From Thozetella sp. PMI_491 (Eukaryota > Ascomycota > Sordariomycetes > Chaetosphaeriales > Chaetosphaeriaceae), in assembly GCA_021432635.1 (NCBI GenBank), contig MU270034.1, forward strand, positions 368,321-432,320: a stretch of 64,000 nucleotides of DNA. Reading direction: 5' to 3'. Of this stretch, positions 44,376-54,341 are shown piece by piece. The position numbers were made by a program, and so were the translations under genes. Under the pieces are notes generated by a model. It saw only the letters and a program-made list of their open reading frames with translations, did no database searches and was not told where the DNA came from. The number at the start of each line of letters is the position of its first letter. Position 1 is the stretch's first letter.

Positions 44376-46009
44376 CTAAATCGGGTACAAGACTGGCCAG
44401 CGGCTAGAAAGGGGCTCGGGGTCTCGCGGAGAAGTACAGCCTGCGTTATCTTGTGCAGTTGACGGTCGGAGCTGGAGACTTCGATTGATTTCAGCGTGGG
44501 CCGGACAAACGGTAACGCAGCATAAACGTCGCCTCAAGCAACCGATGCTTGTCGGTTCTTGCTGATGTGGAGCTACTGCTCCAGAGTCCACAGGCCACCC
44601 CCTCGGAAAAAGTCACGACTTCCCAGTGTTGTGTAGAAGTCGAACAAGAAGTCGAACACTGAGCTGCCAAAAAGAGACACTATGTGTCTAGCCGCGCCGC
44701 GTACTGCCACCGCATCCAAGTTGACTCGCCTCCAAGAAACGCTTCCCCTATAGGGCTCTCTTTGCACTTGCGTAGTGTAATGATGAGCGTGTCGGCATCC
44801 ATGCTGTATTATCCGTGCATGAAAACAATGCAACGACCCAGGCAAGTTCCCTGAAGCACGTAAAGACGGTGAAACCATCGTCGCGAGAGGACATAGGCCC
44901 CAGCCAACGCGATCGACAAATCGCTCCCATGTTTGGCATCGGGTCATGTTCAGCGAGGAGGAAGCTTTGTTGCGTCGTCTGACGCAGGCAGTAGGTCGTA
45001 CTAGACTGTATCGACGAGACCACGAGGCTTAGCAAAGCTAGGCGAAAGATGAGTCGGGGGCTTCCTGAGCCAGATCACCTCTTCTGCGCTACTGTAGATC
45101 TGCCCCATCTTCCGGACCTGAGATGCTCTCCCTTCAAGATCTAGCAGATTGATGCACATGGCATCGAGCCAGTAGTCTTCGGGGCGAGTTAGCCGGAGCC
45201 AGAGTAATGCGTAGTAAAGATTTGGGGCACGCGAAACCTGCGCCCATTGAGGAGAACGGTCCTGCTGTGGTCAGCGAGCCGCTTGGTCTGTTTCCGAACA
45301 GAAGCCGCCAATCGCTTCGAGCTTTTGTATTTCCCCTCTGGTTTGATCCTGTCGAAAATGGACGCTGTTGATTCACTCGTTAAACGTCCTCGGCAGCGGT
45401 GATACATGATGAGACTAGCTCGCCAAGAAGCTCTGCTACCCCACTGGCCCCAGACCTAGCCCAGGACTTGTCTTTGAGCCAAGAGTATGACACTGCCGCG
45501 TAGCTTGGCATCTCTTCTAGTTCTAATATCACATTCAGGACGTCGCGGAAAAGAGTTATCTCGCATATCCTTCTCCTCGCCGGAGCCGACTCGCTAGTGG
45601 TGGATTCCTCTAAAAGAACTCCAATCCACAGCGCGATTAGTCCTGACAATCTCAAAACATTCGATTGGTTTTCAGATATTGGTATATCGACGGCTGCCAT
45701 GAATACCAACGATGATGCGGGCCATACTCTGCTGATACTCTTGTGAGATTGGCCTCCATGACAGAGAGTATCAGGAAGGGGCGGACCCGGGGGCGAGCTC
45801 GAGGTCTTGTAGCCTCGCAACGCGTGCGGCTGGCAGAACGGCGAAAGCGGTGTAAGGAAACCTCCTAATGGGGAAGAGGCTAGCACCGAAGCAGCCCGAC
45901 CCCAAGTCGCAGTGAACAACCCTCGAACATAAACGGTGACTAGGTAGGCTGCCCTGCCGAAGTTGCCACCGCTCTGATAACCCGGCTTTGAACGTTTAAA
46001 ACAAGGCAC
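44376..46009 (-). pseudogene. HET-domain (heterokaryon incompatibility) protein, disrupted
   Basis: On the minus strand a HET domain is recognisable in successive frames: MPSYAAVSYSWLKDKSW (about 45520-45460), TVLLNGRRFRVP (45270-45230), then in a different frame RPEDYWLDAMCINLLD and KMGQIYSSAEEVIWL (45180-45060). A one-base frameshift at about 45215 separates the last two, and further frames (44947-44376) look like C-terminal sequence broken again. HET-domain proteins trigger cell death on contact between incompatible strains. This copy cannot encode an intact protein. Confidence 0.65.
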
Positions 46010-46260
46010 TGCTTTTGATATTTTCCCTGAACAGACTGAGCCGTGTAATGCGGGTTGGAAGACCGATTCTGATGCACTCTATAGATAGACTCTTGTATAC
46101 TTACATTAACATTAGGTAAGGCCTCGTGATCCATCTGGGACATCGCTTTGCCGTTTTCCCGGCTGCTTCACTGGCTGACCGCGGGGTAAATATTCTCCGC
46201 TAGCCTGCAATAATATAAATATGATATATGATGCTCTAAACATAGAGGCTGATGTGACCA

Positions 46261-48207
46261 TTATCGTGATGCCTCCAGCTCTGCTGGTTCTCTGTGGGTC
46301 TCAAGCTCTGAAAAATATTTGGACTCCTCTAACTGGTAGACCGAGTTTAGATAGACGCTCGGCTCCTGTACTTCGCTTGGCCCTGACGTCAACCCATTAT
46401 GACTCTGACTGTCCGCTGTCGCTGTCTTCCGACTTCTATGGCAGAGCCACCATATAATCCCCACTAAAATAGCCAGAATAGCGGCACCACCAACTGCGGC
46501 ACCTATTATTACAGGTGCTTTGCTAGGGCTGCTTGGCTGTGGATTGCTACTTGGCTGTGAATCTTGGGGGTTACTTTGGTTTGTCGAGTCTGGAATAGAG
46601 TTCAGCCATGCTGCTATATATTAAGAGCAGAGAAAGCCTGATTACATACTGGTGGTATTTGACTTGTTTGAACTGACGAACAATTCTTTGACGGCCCTGG
46701 AAGACCAGTGCACTGAGTCCAACCCCCTACGATCACGGTTAACGTATATGGCGGAGTATATGAAATGATAGGTAACATACCTATTACTATACCAATCTTT
46801 CACGACTTGAGGGGAGTCGTATGGACCGGCCTCGGGATCGTAAGAGGCCTTTAGAGACATAGAGGGCAGGTCGAATACTCCAATTCCTTGGCCCCACGGA
46901 TCAGGGTCTGAACCGGTGGTTCCACCTATGATAATCATCTGAGAGTCCCCTAAAGCGGCGCAGCGGCTAAACCCGCGCGTGGTTGTTGGTGTGTAATTGG
47001 CCTTGAACCAAACAAACCCAGGCAGGCTAAGTACGTAGAGATCCCCGAACAAAGAGCCGCTCTGTGTTGAAAACCCGGAGTAAACATAACTAAAGCAGCC
47101 GTTAGCTATAGGTACTGAAAGTAATATTGTGAAACGAGGATTTATACATCTCGAACGTGCCCTGGGGTCCTTCAACGCCCTCGGCGCAGAACTCGTGCCT
47201 TGGGGTTGGTCGGTTCCCTGTGGTTGTCTGCCAGTACCACTGCTTTGCAAACGGATCGTATAAGGTGATGTTATCAAAAGGAACCCCTGCGCTGGTGCCC
47301 AAAGCGCTATAGGCATTATAAGCGTCGTCGCTAACCGAAGTCACACCTCCAATAAAGAGAACGAGGCCGTGCGGACCAAAGCACGGTAAGCATACCGCCT
47401 CGGCACCCAAGGAGGTCCCATGAGAAGTAAATGCAGTGGCAGAGTCATTAGCCCACAGCTGACTCGTCATATTGTATGTCAAAAGCCCCGGCACGAGTAT
47501 CTTTTTCTCATTTTCGCCCGTCATTTGGCCGCCCACCTGAAATCCAGTATTGAAGCATGTGGCTGCGGCTCCCGCGGTGGCACGGTGAAAGCCTGCTGTC
47601 TGTGTCTGTGCAACACTGTCCGAGTCTTCAAACTTCCAAAATCCTCCTCCGGTTCCGTCAACTACTAGTTTCCAGATACGAGTGTCGTTGGAGAGGGTTC
47701 CGTCGGTTTTTTGCCTGTCTGCCCACATATATATTGCTTGCCTGTTATGGTCGATCCACAGTGTCTCCCTAATAAGATCCGGGGCGTCTGACTTCTTGAT
47801 CTCGTTCATTGCCACGGTCGTGTTGGTCCATTTTGTCTTGAGAGGGATCGACAAGGTTGAGTTCACTGGAACCATGATCGAGTCAGTGTAAGTTTCGAGC
47901 GATAAAGCTGTATAAGTACGATATTCATAATGTATTACCTGGAACCATGGGGAGTCCTTCAGGCTCCCCATCCCCGTGCTGTATGATCCAGCCACCATCG
48001 ATATATAGGAAGTCTCCGAGTCGAGCGACTAAGCGTGCGGCACGAAGAATTAGCTCTAGTATCCAAGGCGAGGTTCTCAGCAAACCATGTTCGCCTACCT
48101 GAGTGTCCTGTCCGCTGGAGATAGTTCTCCGGGGTCGGATGGTCGGACAAACAGAGCACAGGGGCTATGACGGCGACGAATAACACCACCACAAACGAGA
48201 GCGCCAT
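46261..48207 (-). CDS. Kelch-repeat membrane protein
   Basis: Five exons on the minus strand (48207-48099, 48028-47939, 47865-47148, 47089-46650, 46613-46261) join in phase to about 569 residues. The N-terminus MALSFVVVLFVAVIAPVLC is a signal peptide. The lumenal/extracellular part has kelch-type beta-propeller blades (GDFLYIDGGWI, PCFGPHGLVLFIGG, FNTGFQVGGQ, SQMIIIGGT). Near the C-terminus a transmembrane helix follows a Ser/Pro/Gln-rich stalk (VIIGAAVGGAAILAILVGII), then a cytoplasmic tail with YLNSVYQLEE. Exon 4 contains a 54- or 66-nt in-frame stretch near 46800 with splice-like ends, which may be a further intron. The last intron is only 36 nt. It is divergent from the SGNH hydrolase gene at 49155. 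Function unknown; probably at the cell surface. Confidence 0.78.
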
Positions 48208-48954
48208 AAAGGCAGCGGTAGAGGCCCAATGCAGCCTCGATGAGTTTTGTGAACGCAGATAGATCAAGTGGGTAAAATCACGGAACCATCATGACAACAA
48301 CCAGCGGATTATATTAGATTCTAAGCGCCCGGGCGGTGATAAAGCAGCTGGTCTGCAGGGAGCCTGTTGGTAAGGTTCTCAATTTCATACCGAAATACTA
48401 TGTGGGTCATTTCTAATTACGGGTATACTTGGAACCAACATCTCCCGTCATTGAAACGCGTCCTCAGCGGCCGGAAGAGGGAGCCTGCGAAGTACCAACA
48501 TCGCAATCAAGAGGAGAACTATTCAGCTTGGCGTAGGAGGAAAACGGAAAGAAGCGAAATAGGCTATAGGCAAATCTATCAACATACCCTCGAGGTTGTA
48601 AGTGGGCGCGTAATATTGGAAGGAGAGAGCGAGGCTTTCAAAGAGATGGTAGATGTCATATTAATGCATCTTTGGTAGTGCAAAATCGGGGAATCACCGG
48701 GCAAAATATATGTCGTAGACTGGGATAGAGACCGCCGTGGGATCACCGTCCTGGGGGAGCGGGAAAGCGCGAACCTTAGGCTAATTATAGAGGATTGATT
48801 GCATGGACTGTGTGGCAAGGCGGCTCCAGGACGACTTTGGATTGGCCTGTTGGCGGTTGGCGCCTCCCATTTGGCCAGGGTTAGCACAATTGCGGGCGCC
48901 TCGGTACCGCATTAAAATCGGGGTTTTGCTACCAACATCTTCGCTAACAGCCAG

Positions 48955-48978
48955 CTCATTGGCTCATTGGCTCATTGG
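48955..48978. promoter_or_regulatory. Three tandem CTCATTGG motifs (inverted CCAAT boxes)
   Basis: Three head-to-tail 8-bp copies of CTCATTGG lie 177-200 bp upstream of the SGNH hydrolase start and about 750 bp from the kelch start. Each holds ATTGG, the reverse complement of the CCAAT box bound by the HAP/CBF complex in fungi. Position in a divergent promoter supports a regulatory role; binding is inferred. Confidence 0.4.
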
Positions 48979-49154
48979 CCCTTGGTATGCAATGTCAGCC
49001 CACAGGGGCTTGCCTGTGCCAGACCAACACCAGATCCGCGGCCATACGAGGTGGCTATAAATCCTTTCTTTCTTGCATGGAGCAAATATCAGATGGGTCC
49101 AGCTTTGCGGTTTGATGCCAATCGAGCGAGAATTCACTCTACCGACGATGCAGC

Positions 49155-50519
49155 ATGCCGCGCGATGAACAGGCGATCAGGCTATTGGATTCTCAGGACA
49201 GCGATGACTTCGATATGGAAGATGTCGAGCAGGATCTCGCGTGCGCCGACCAGAAAGCCCAACAGAGAGTATGCCAAAACCAGAAGTGGCGAATGGTAGT
49301 ACTAGCAGCCGCAATCCTTATCTTGAGTGCTGTTTGCGGCGCCATGGGTTATGTATTTGGGACAAGAAGCGCTCGTTCCAGAGCACCCTCGCCTCCCATC
49401 CGTGTCATGATTGCCGGCGATTCCATCTCCGGGGGCTGGGAAGGAACACACACCTGGCGTTATCGACTTTGGCAGTGGTTCCAGACAAACAACGTCGACG
49501 TGGTTTTTGTCGGTCCATATAATGGAACAAAGTCTCCCCCGGCGGATGACGAGGCCTCGGTAACTCTCAGTCTAGGCCCTGTCATCCGCCGCTCCGACGA
49601 TGATCTTCAACACCCCTCTGGGGTATACGGGGGCTATGCTCTCGACGTGGAGCCGGAATTCCTCCACAGCGGAAGCGCTCACTTCGCCGTTTGGAGCAGA
49701 CAAGTCGCACAAGATGTCGACCTCATCAGCCAACATATCCGCGATTACAGTCCAGATTATCTCCTCGTTGAACTGGGCTTCAACGACCTTATATGGGGCG
49801 GACTTGATCCCGAGCAGGCATTACAAGTAATGAAAAAGTTTGTGGACAACGCGCGGGCTGCCAGCCCAGAGCTCCGGTTTGCCCTTGCCAACGTGCCACA
49901 ATGGACTGGTATCGAGGGAACCGATTTCTTTAACAGAACAAACCAATATAACGATAAATTACGAGAAGTCATACCGACGTGGTCGTCGCTTAGCTCACCC
50001 GTTCAACTGGTCGAGTTTAAGGAATCATACTCTTGTTTGTCGCGCCCCTCCTGCATCACTTCCAGCCAGCTCCCGCTAATCATCCATTCCATAGGCGGTC
50101 AAACAGGCTGTCCCGCAAGTCTCGACGGGCTCCACCCCAATTTCCAAGGGGAATTCGAGCTCGCCTCTGCTTTTAGCAAAACCCTGTATGATAAGTTCAG
50201 TGTGGGACGGCAGCCATTAATACTGCCGGCTGAGTTCCTTAAACCGCCCTGTATCGCCCCTGCGAATCCGGCTACCCATCTAGGCTCAGACGGCATCAGG
50301 TTCACATGGAGTTCAGTGTACGGAGCGTATGGCTATGAGGCTCAAATTCGGAATCAAGGTGCGCAGTGGTCCACAGACTCGGTAAACTCTACCCAAGGAC
50401 TACATATGGATACTCCTTGGATAACCGAAGGAAAGTCGTGGGAGTTTAGAGTGAGGACATACTGCGATATATCTACTAGGTCCCAGTGGACCGATGTGGT
50501 ATCTGCTAGTGTAGTATGA
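49155..50519 (+). CDS. Membrane-anchored SGNH/GDSL hydrolase with C-terminal Fn3-like domain
   Basis: Single exon, 454 residues. An acidic cytoplasmic N-terminus (LDSQDSDDFDMEDVEQDL) precedes one transmembrane helix (about 46-68), giving a type-II or secreted-anchored layout. The SGNH esterase core follows with block I IAGDSISGGW (Ser90), block III ELGFNDLIWGG (Gly208 and Asn210), and block V SLDGLHPNFQG (Asp324, His327). The C-terminal 90 residues look like a fibronectin type-III fold (FTWSSVYGAYGYEAQIRNQG, WEFRVRTYC). SGNH enzymes of this kind deacetylate or de-esterify polysaccharides at the cell surface or in the secretory path; the substrate is not known. Codon use and motifs look intact, unlike the broken genes to its left. 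Confidence 0.88.
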   Translation: MPRDEQAIRLLDSQDSDDFDMEDVEQDLACADQKAQQRVCQNQKWRMVVLAAAILILSAVCGAMGYVFGTRSARSRAPSPPIRVMIAGDSISGGWEGTHTWRYRLWQWFQTNNVDVVFVGPYNGTKSPPADDEASVTLSLGPVIRRSDDDLQHPSGVYGGYALDVEPEFLHSGSAHFAVWSRQVAQDVDLISQHIRDYSPDYLLVELGFNDLIWGGLDPEQALQVMKKFVDNARAASPELRFALANVPQWTGIEGTDFFNRTNQYNDKLREVIPTWSSLSSPVQLVEFKESYSCLSRPSCITSSQLPLIIHSIGGQTGCPASLDGLHPNFQGEFELASAFSKTLYDKFSVGRQPLILPAEFLKPPCIAPANPATHLGSDGIRFTWSSVYGAYGYEAQIRNQGAQWSTDSVNSTQGLHMDTPWITEGKSWEFRVRTYCDISTRSQWTDVVSASVV

Positions 50520-51147
50520 CTTAAGTCCCAATGCTCCGGGCATGCATTGTCGGCGGGACAGGCTTGACGTTGGTAGTGGATATTTCAAGACATAGGTCCA
50601 TTCTTGACGGAAGATAGAAGAAGTGCCGTATATAAAATCCATAAGTCTCCGACGTTAAGCGTCCCAATATATCTAACATAGATGTTATAGCTCTAGGGTC
50701 GTAAGGTTAGTGATTTTATAGGGGTTAGTCCGCGGTAAATTCTTTAAAGTTAGCCGCAAAACCCATGAATATCCCAACAGACAAGTGACATCGGGCTGTT
50801 CGGTTTAAGATTCGGGGGATATAGGGGGAAGGATTTAGTTTTAGGGCGTGGCAAGGGTAGGTGATAGATTATAAGGCATGTGTAGTAGGCTACAATATAG
50901 AATGGGAGGAGATTTCGAGCAAGCTGTCGATTGAAATGGAAAAGAGAGGCTGTCTTGCTATCGATATTATACAATTTTATCCTAAAAGAGAAGTAATCTC
51001 GGCTCTAGGCTAAGTCGACCTACGTTCCAACCGCCCATCCTTATATATTAATACACTAACGTGTCTCTCCCTCACCCTGTTTATACTAATAGCTACTATG
51101 TAAGATTTATATGCTTAATTGATATAGTAAGTAGCTCGTTAGAATTA
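50520..51147. other. AT-rich intergenic DNA
   Basis: No coding frame with support. AT-rich sequence becomes denser toward the MITE. Confidence 0.55.
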
Positions 51148-51580
51148 ACGTAATCCATAAGCGAGCGCCGCACACAAGCGAGCGCCGCACTTCAAATCGC
51201 ATATAAACTTGAGAATTTCATAATCTTCTAACGCTACCAATTTATACTTAAACATTTTTAAACTTCCCCTGCCTATTCATTATAGATAATTTAATGAGAT
51301 GTAGCTTTAAGTAATTTTCAAAATATTCTTTTGTGATAGTAGTATGAAGATAAATAAAAGTAGAGAAATTTTTCTCCACTTTTTTATTACTCGGTGAATA
51401 AAATATTTAAAAATTAGATTAAAGATATAATAGTTAATTATTATTATTTAATAATGTTATATAAGTTTTATAATGTTTTGATTAGAATTAGTGGTGTTAA
51501 AGAGTTATGAAATTCTCGAGTTAATATGCGATTTGAAGTGCGGCGCTCGCTTGTGTGCGGCGCTCGCTTATGGATTACGT
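51148..51580. mobile_element. MITE with about 78-bp terminal inverted repeats, TA-flanked
   Basis: A 433-bp element whose ends are inverted repeats of about 78 bp with only two or three mismatches, starting ACGTAATCCATAAGCGAGCG. Both sides carry a TA dinucleotide (51146-51147 and 51581-51582), the target duplication of Tc1/mariner-superfamily elements. Each arm contains a 15-bp word (AAGCGAGCGCCGCAC) twice in tandem, separated by AC. The interior is AT-rich and encodes no transposase, so it is non-autonomous. The GC-rich arms in an AT-rich setting suggest a recent insertion, or arms that escaped decay. Confidence 0.88.
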
Positions 51581-52825
51581 TATGGTTTTATTATTATTTT
51601 TATAATTTCTTACTCCAGTTTAGATTTTTTTTTAGCTGTTTTTAATATTAGTAACATTATACTAGTCTATAAAGCAAGCAAGATTTGAAATATTTTTCAA
51701 AGTATGTTTTGTAGTTGTATCTAGGGGGGTTCTCTTTAAGAAGAGAATGCTTAGTATTAGTAAAGGGTATTTTGAAAGACTAAAGAATAGCTAGTTAAGT
51801 AGATTTTATATTAAAAATCTCTTAATTTTACTTCTATCTACTTTTAATCGTGCACCGACCAACACGACTTCGACGGTTGCTTGAGGTGGAAGAATAAGCG
51901 GAGGTGGTTTAGAAGGCGTTCGGCCTGGATAAAACAGCTTTTTATAGAGTGTATCGGTAACAAAATGTGTACCAGTATTATGAAATGGTATCGTTTGTCT
52001 CCTTGTTATCTATCTAATAGTCTCTGTTTTGCAGCCGGTACAATTCCTCGCTAGATATATCGTTAGAGTGATACAGGTTGCGGTGCGCGACACCGACGAG
52101 GCAATTAGAGCGGATATAAGAGAGTTTCTGGGATTCCTATGCTGCGGGTGATATATCTTGTGGCAAGGAGATCTCGTGCTGACAAACAGGTTGTAGAAGA
52201 TTGTCAGCGTGCGAGTGGCCGACCTTGCAGGCACGAATAGGGAGACCTGAGGATACTTAAGTATTTACAGAACCGCAGCATCTCTCTACACGCGCAATCC
52301 GGCTCTACGCCCCGTGCAGGCAGCTCTATATCTGCCTCGCTGGATACTTTACTTGGCTTTAGGCGCTTATGACCAGTATTATCGTATCAAAGCGTGAAAC
52401 ATATGTCCTAATAGCGACGCCTATATGCGTTGCCGGTGACTCGACTACCAATATATTACCCACCACGCCGTCTTACGACCGGGCCGGCGTACACCGTCAG
52501 TGATTATCGCTGATGCTATCTAGCTAAGTGTAGCTGGTTCACTGGCTACCTTAACTGTAGGGTCTTTCTAGCATGAGGCTAACGCTAAAGCCACATCGTT
52601 ATTCTTCTAGCCTGTTGGCCATACCTTCAATATGAGCAAAAAATCTAAAGGAGTAGACTTGAGGTTCTGTGGTGTGTGTATTTCGGTGTGTGTTCACAGC
52701 TACCATGCGCTTTACAGACCACGGAGCGCTCCCCTCTTTCAATATATCTGCAAACATAGAGCGATGGGAAGCCTACAAGGCAGCGTGCCGCTACCCGCAG
52801 GTCGAACTGCTGCAATGCCACTCAG
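51581..52825. other. Intergenic, AT-rich then mixed
   Basis: No supportable gene. A minus-strand frame at 52010-52234 has no recognisable domain. Confidence 0.5.
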
Positions 52826-53213
52826 CTATTCAGTCCTAGGGGCGCAAGTATCATTGTTCCCCTCTCCGTTGTCCTGGCATACATAATCATCGGGGCACTT
52901 CTGGCCGCCAGCCATGGACGGCTGGTACCTGGTGCATGAATTCCAGCGGGCACACGCAAAGCGATTCGTCCGGTAGCCCGGAGGTCCCCGGTGTCCTTTC
53001 AAATACATTCATGAGCCCTGCTTCATCGTATCCTATGGTCACGGTAAGCTAGAGCAAGGAAATGCCTGGATCGACATACCACAGCCATCTCGGAGCGTGG
53101 TAAAAACAGTACATGAGACTTGTGGAGCACTGCTGATTCAATGGCATAAGGCAGGGCAGGTCGTCGGCCACAGCCATCGCAAGAAGCGGAATAAGACGTA
53201 CTGTAGTTTTCAT
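52826..53213 (-). CDS. Possible small secreted cysteine-rich protein (splicing unresolved)
   Basis: At 53213 a minus-strand Met opens MKTTVRLIPLLAMAVA, a plausible signal peptide, followed by a segment with Cys in DDLPCLMPL, NQQCSTS and LMYCFYH. A good donor (GTATGT) follows within 80 bases. A second open stretch ending at 52826 has further cysteines (RFACARW, NSCTRY, QKCPDDYVCQDNG, DTCAPRTE). The arrangement suggests a two- or three-exon secreted Cys-rich protein of about 100 residues. I could not find an acceptor that joins the two pieces in phase, so the model is incomplete and could be a decayed gene. No family recognised. Confidence 0.4.
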
Positions 53214-53449
53214 TGTCGACAATAACAAATAGAATCGAGGGACTTGGGTTCTGTAAGGGTCCAACTATGCTTTATGTCGCATAGTACTCTTTTGCCTCTT
53301 TTATAATTACTCTCTGCCATCAACGTACTCCGTAGGCGAGCTCCGGCGAACATAGGCCGGAACAGACCGGAACAGGCCGGACACACAAGCGAGCCCCATA
53401 CCCAATTGCATACCCCGGCTGCTCTATATTCGTCGATATATCGATACAT

Positions 53450-53764
53450 TTACTTACCACAAGTTCGATCTGGAATCTTTGTATACCCGGCAAATGAGAC
53501 ATGGGTCGATACTGCCCTAACCGGGGGCGGCGAGCCTCTGAAACGTTGGACTTGTGGTGCCTCGGCGTAGGGTTCCTTGCGGGGATTCCCATTGCTGCCG
53601 AGGAACCATTCGAGGTAGTCGATCCTCTTCTCTACCTGTAGAGGGAAACCAAACTCCATTCTCGCGATCTCCTTGCTAGGTAGAGGATACGCGTCAAATA
53701 CATAGCAAGGTCTGGAAAGGCAACCAGGCTGGCCACGATCACTGTCCAGGGCACGGTCGGTCAA
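53450..53764 (-). CDS. Hypothetical open frame, 104 codons
   Basis: An open frame with a mixed, protein-like composition (for example PSKEIARMEFGFPLQ and RIDYLEWFLGSNGNP) but no signal peptide, domain or clear splice partner. It could be an exon of an unrecognised gene or chance. Included only because its length and composition stand out from the surrounding frames. Confidence 0.2.
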   Translation of the reverse strand: MTDRALDSDRGQPGCLSRPCYVFDAYPLPSKEIARMEFGFPLQVEKRIDYLEWFLGSNGNPRKEPYAEAPQVQRFRGSPPPVRAVSTHVSFAGYTKIPDRTCGK

Positions 53765-53963
53765 GCATGTCCTGGATGGTGCAAGACGTTACACGTACCA
53801 CCTAGCTCGTGAAATATCTCGGATGAACAAGAAAATATAGTCCCAACGCATCGCTTATTTATCGGGCCATCTCCTATCGTTCCTCGCCCTCGCCGTCTCT
53901 ACAACCCAAGAAACACTACCCAATCTATCCTGATTCTGTTCCCTACCACTGCTTATCTTCGCA

Positions 53964-54341
53964 ATGCACGCGGCACTTGTCCTCCTCACCGCACTGGCAT
54001 CCCGTCTCGGGGCTGCACAGTCTGACAGCATTGTCGCCCATCTCGATCTGTTCACTCAAGCTCGATGCCCAGGCGAGCCTTCCGACAGTCTCAGCATATC
54101 TAGCGAGGATCTAGATAGTTGCTTTACCTTTGACAACTCCTGGAAATCCATCGACATTCCGCGCTCGCTAGCGGCATCGCCGGTAAGTATCCCGACCCTT
54201 TAGATACGCCGACGGTAGCTAAGCCGTATAGTTGAATTGTTCCAATCCAAAGAGTGTGTTGGCGGCCACGTGACCGTTACTGCTGCAGGTTGTACTTCTG
54301 GAAGCCAGTTTTGGTCCGTCAGGGCAACTGCTAGTCTTTGA
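53964..54341 (+). CDS. Small secreted cysteine-containing protein
   Basis: Two exons (53964-54182 and 54255-54341), in phase, give 101 residues. The N-terminus MHAALVLLTALASRLGAAQ is a strong signal peptide. The mature protein has four cysteines (QARCPGEP, LDSCFTF, SPCVGGH, AAGCTSG). Its C-terminal half (GGHVTVTAAGCTSGSQFWSV) looks like the short beta-rich secreted proteins common in plant- or soil-associated ascomycetes. The intron (72 nt) has donor GTAAGT and acceptor AAAGAG. The pyrimidine-rich leader with CAAT-like elements fits a promoter immediately upstream. Function unknown; candidate effector or wall-associated protein. Confidence 0.7.
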
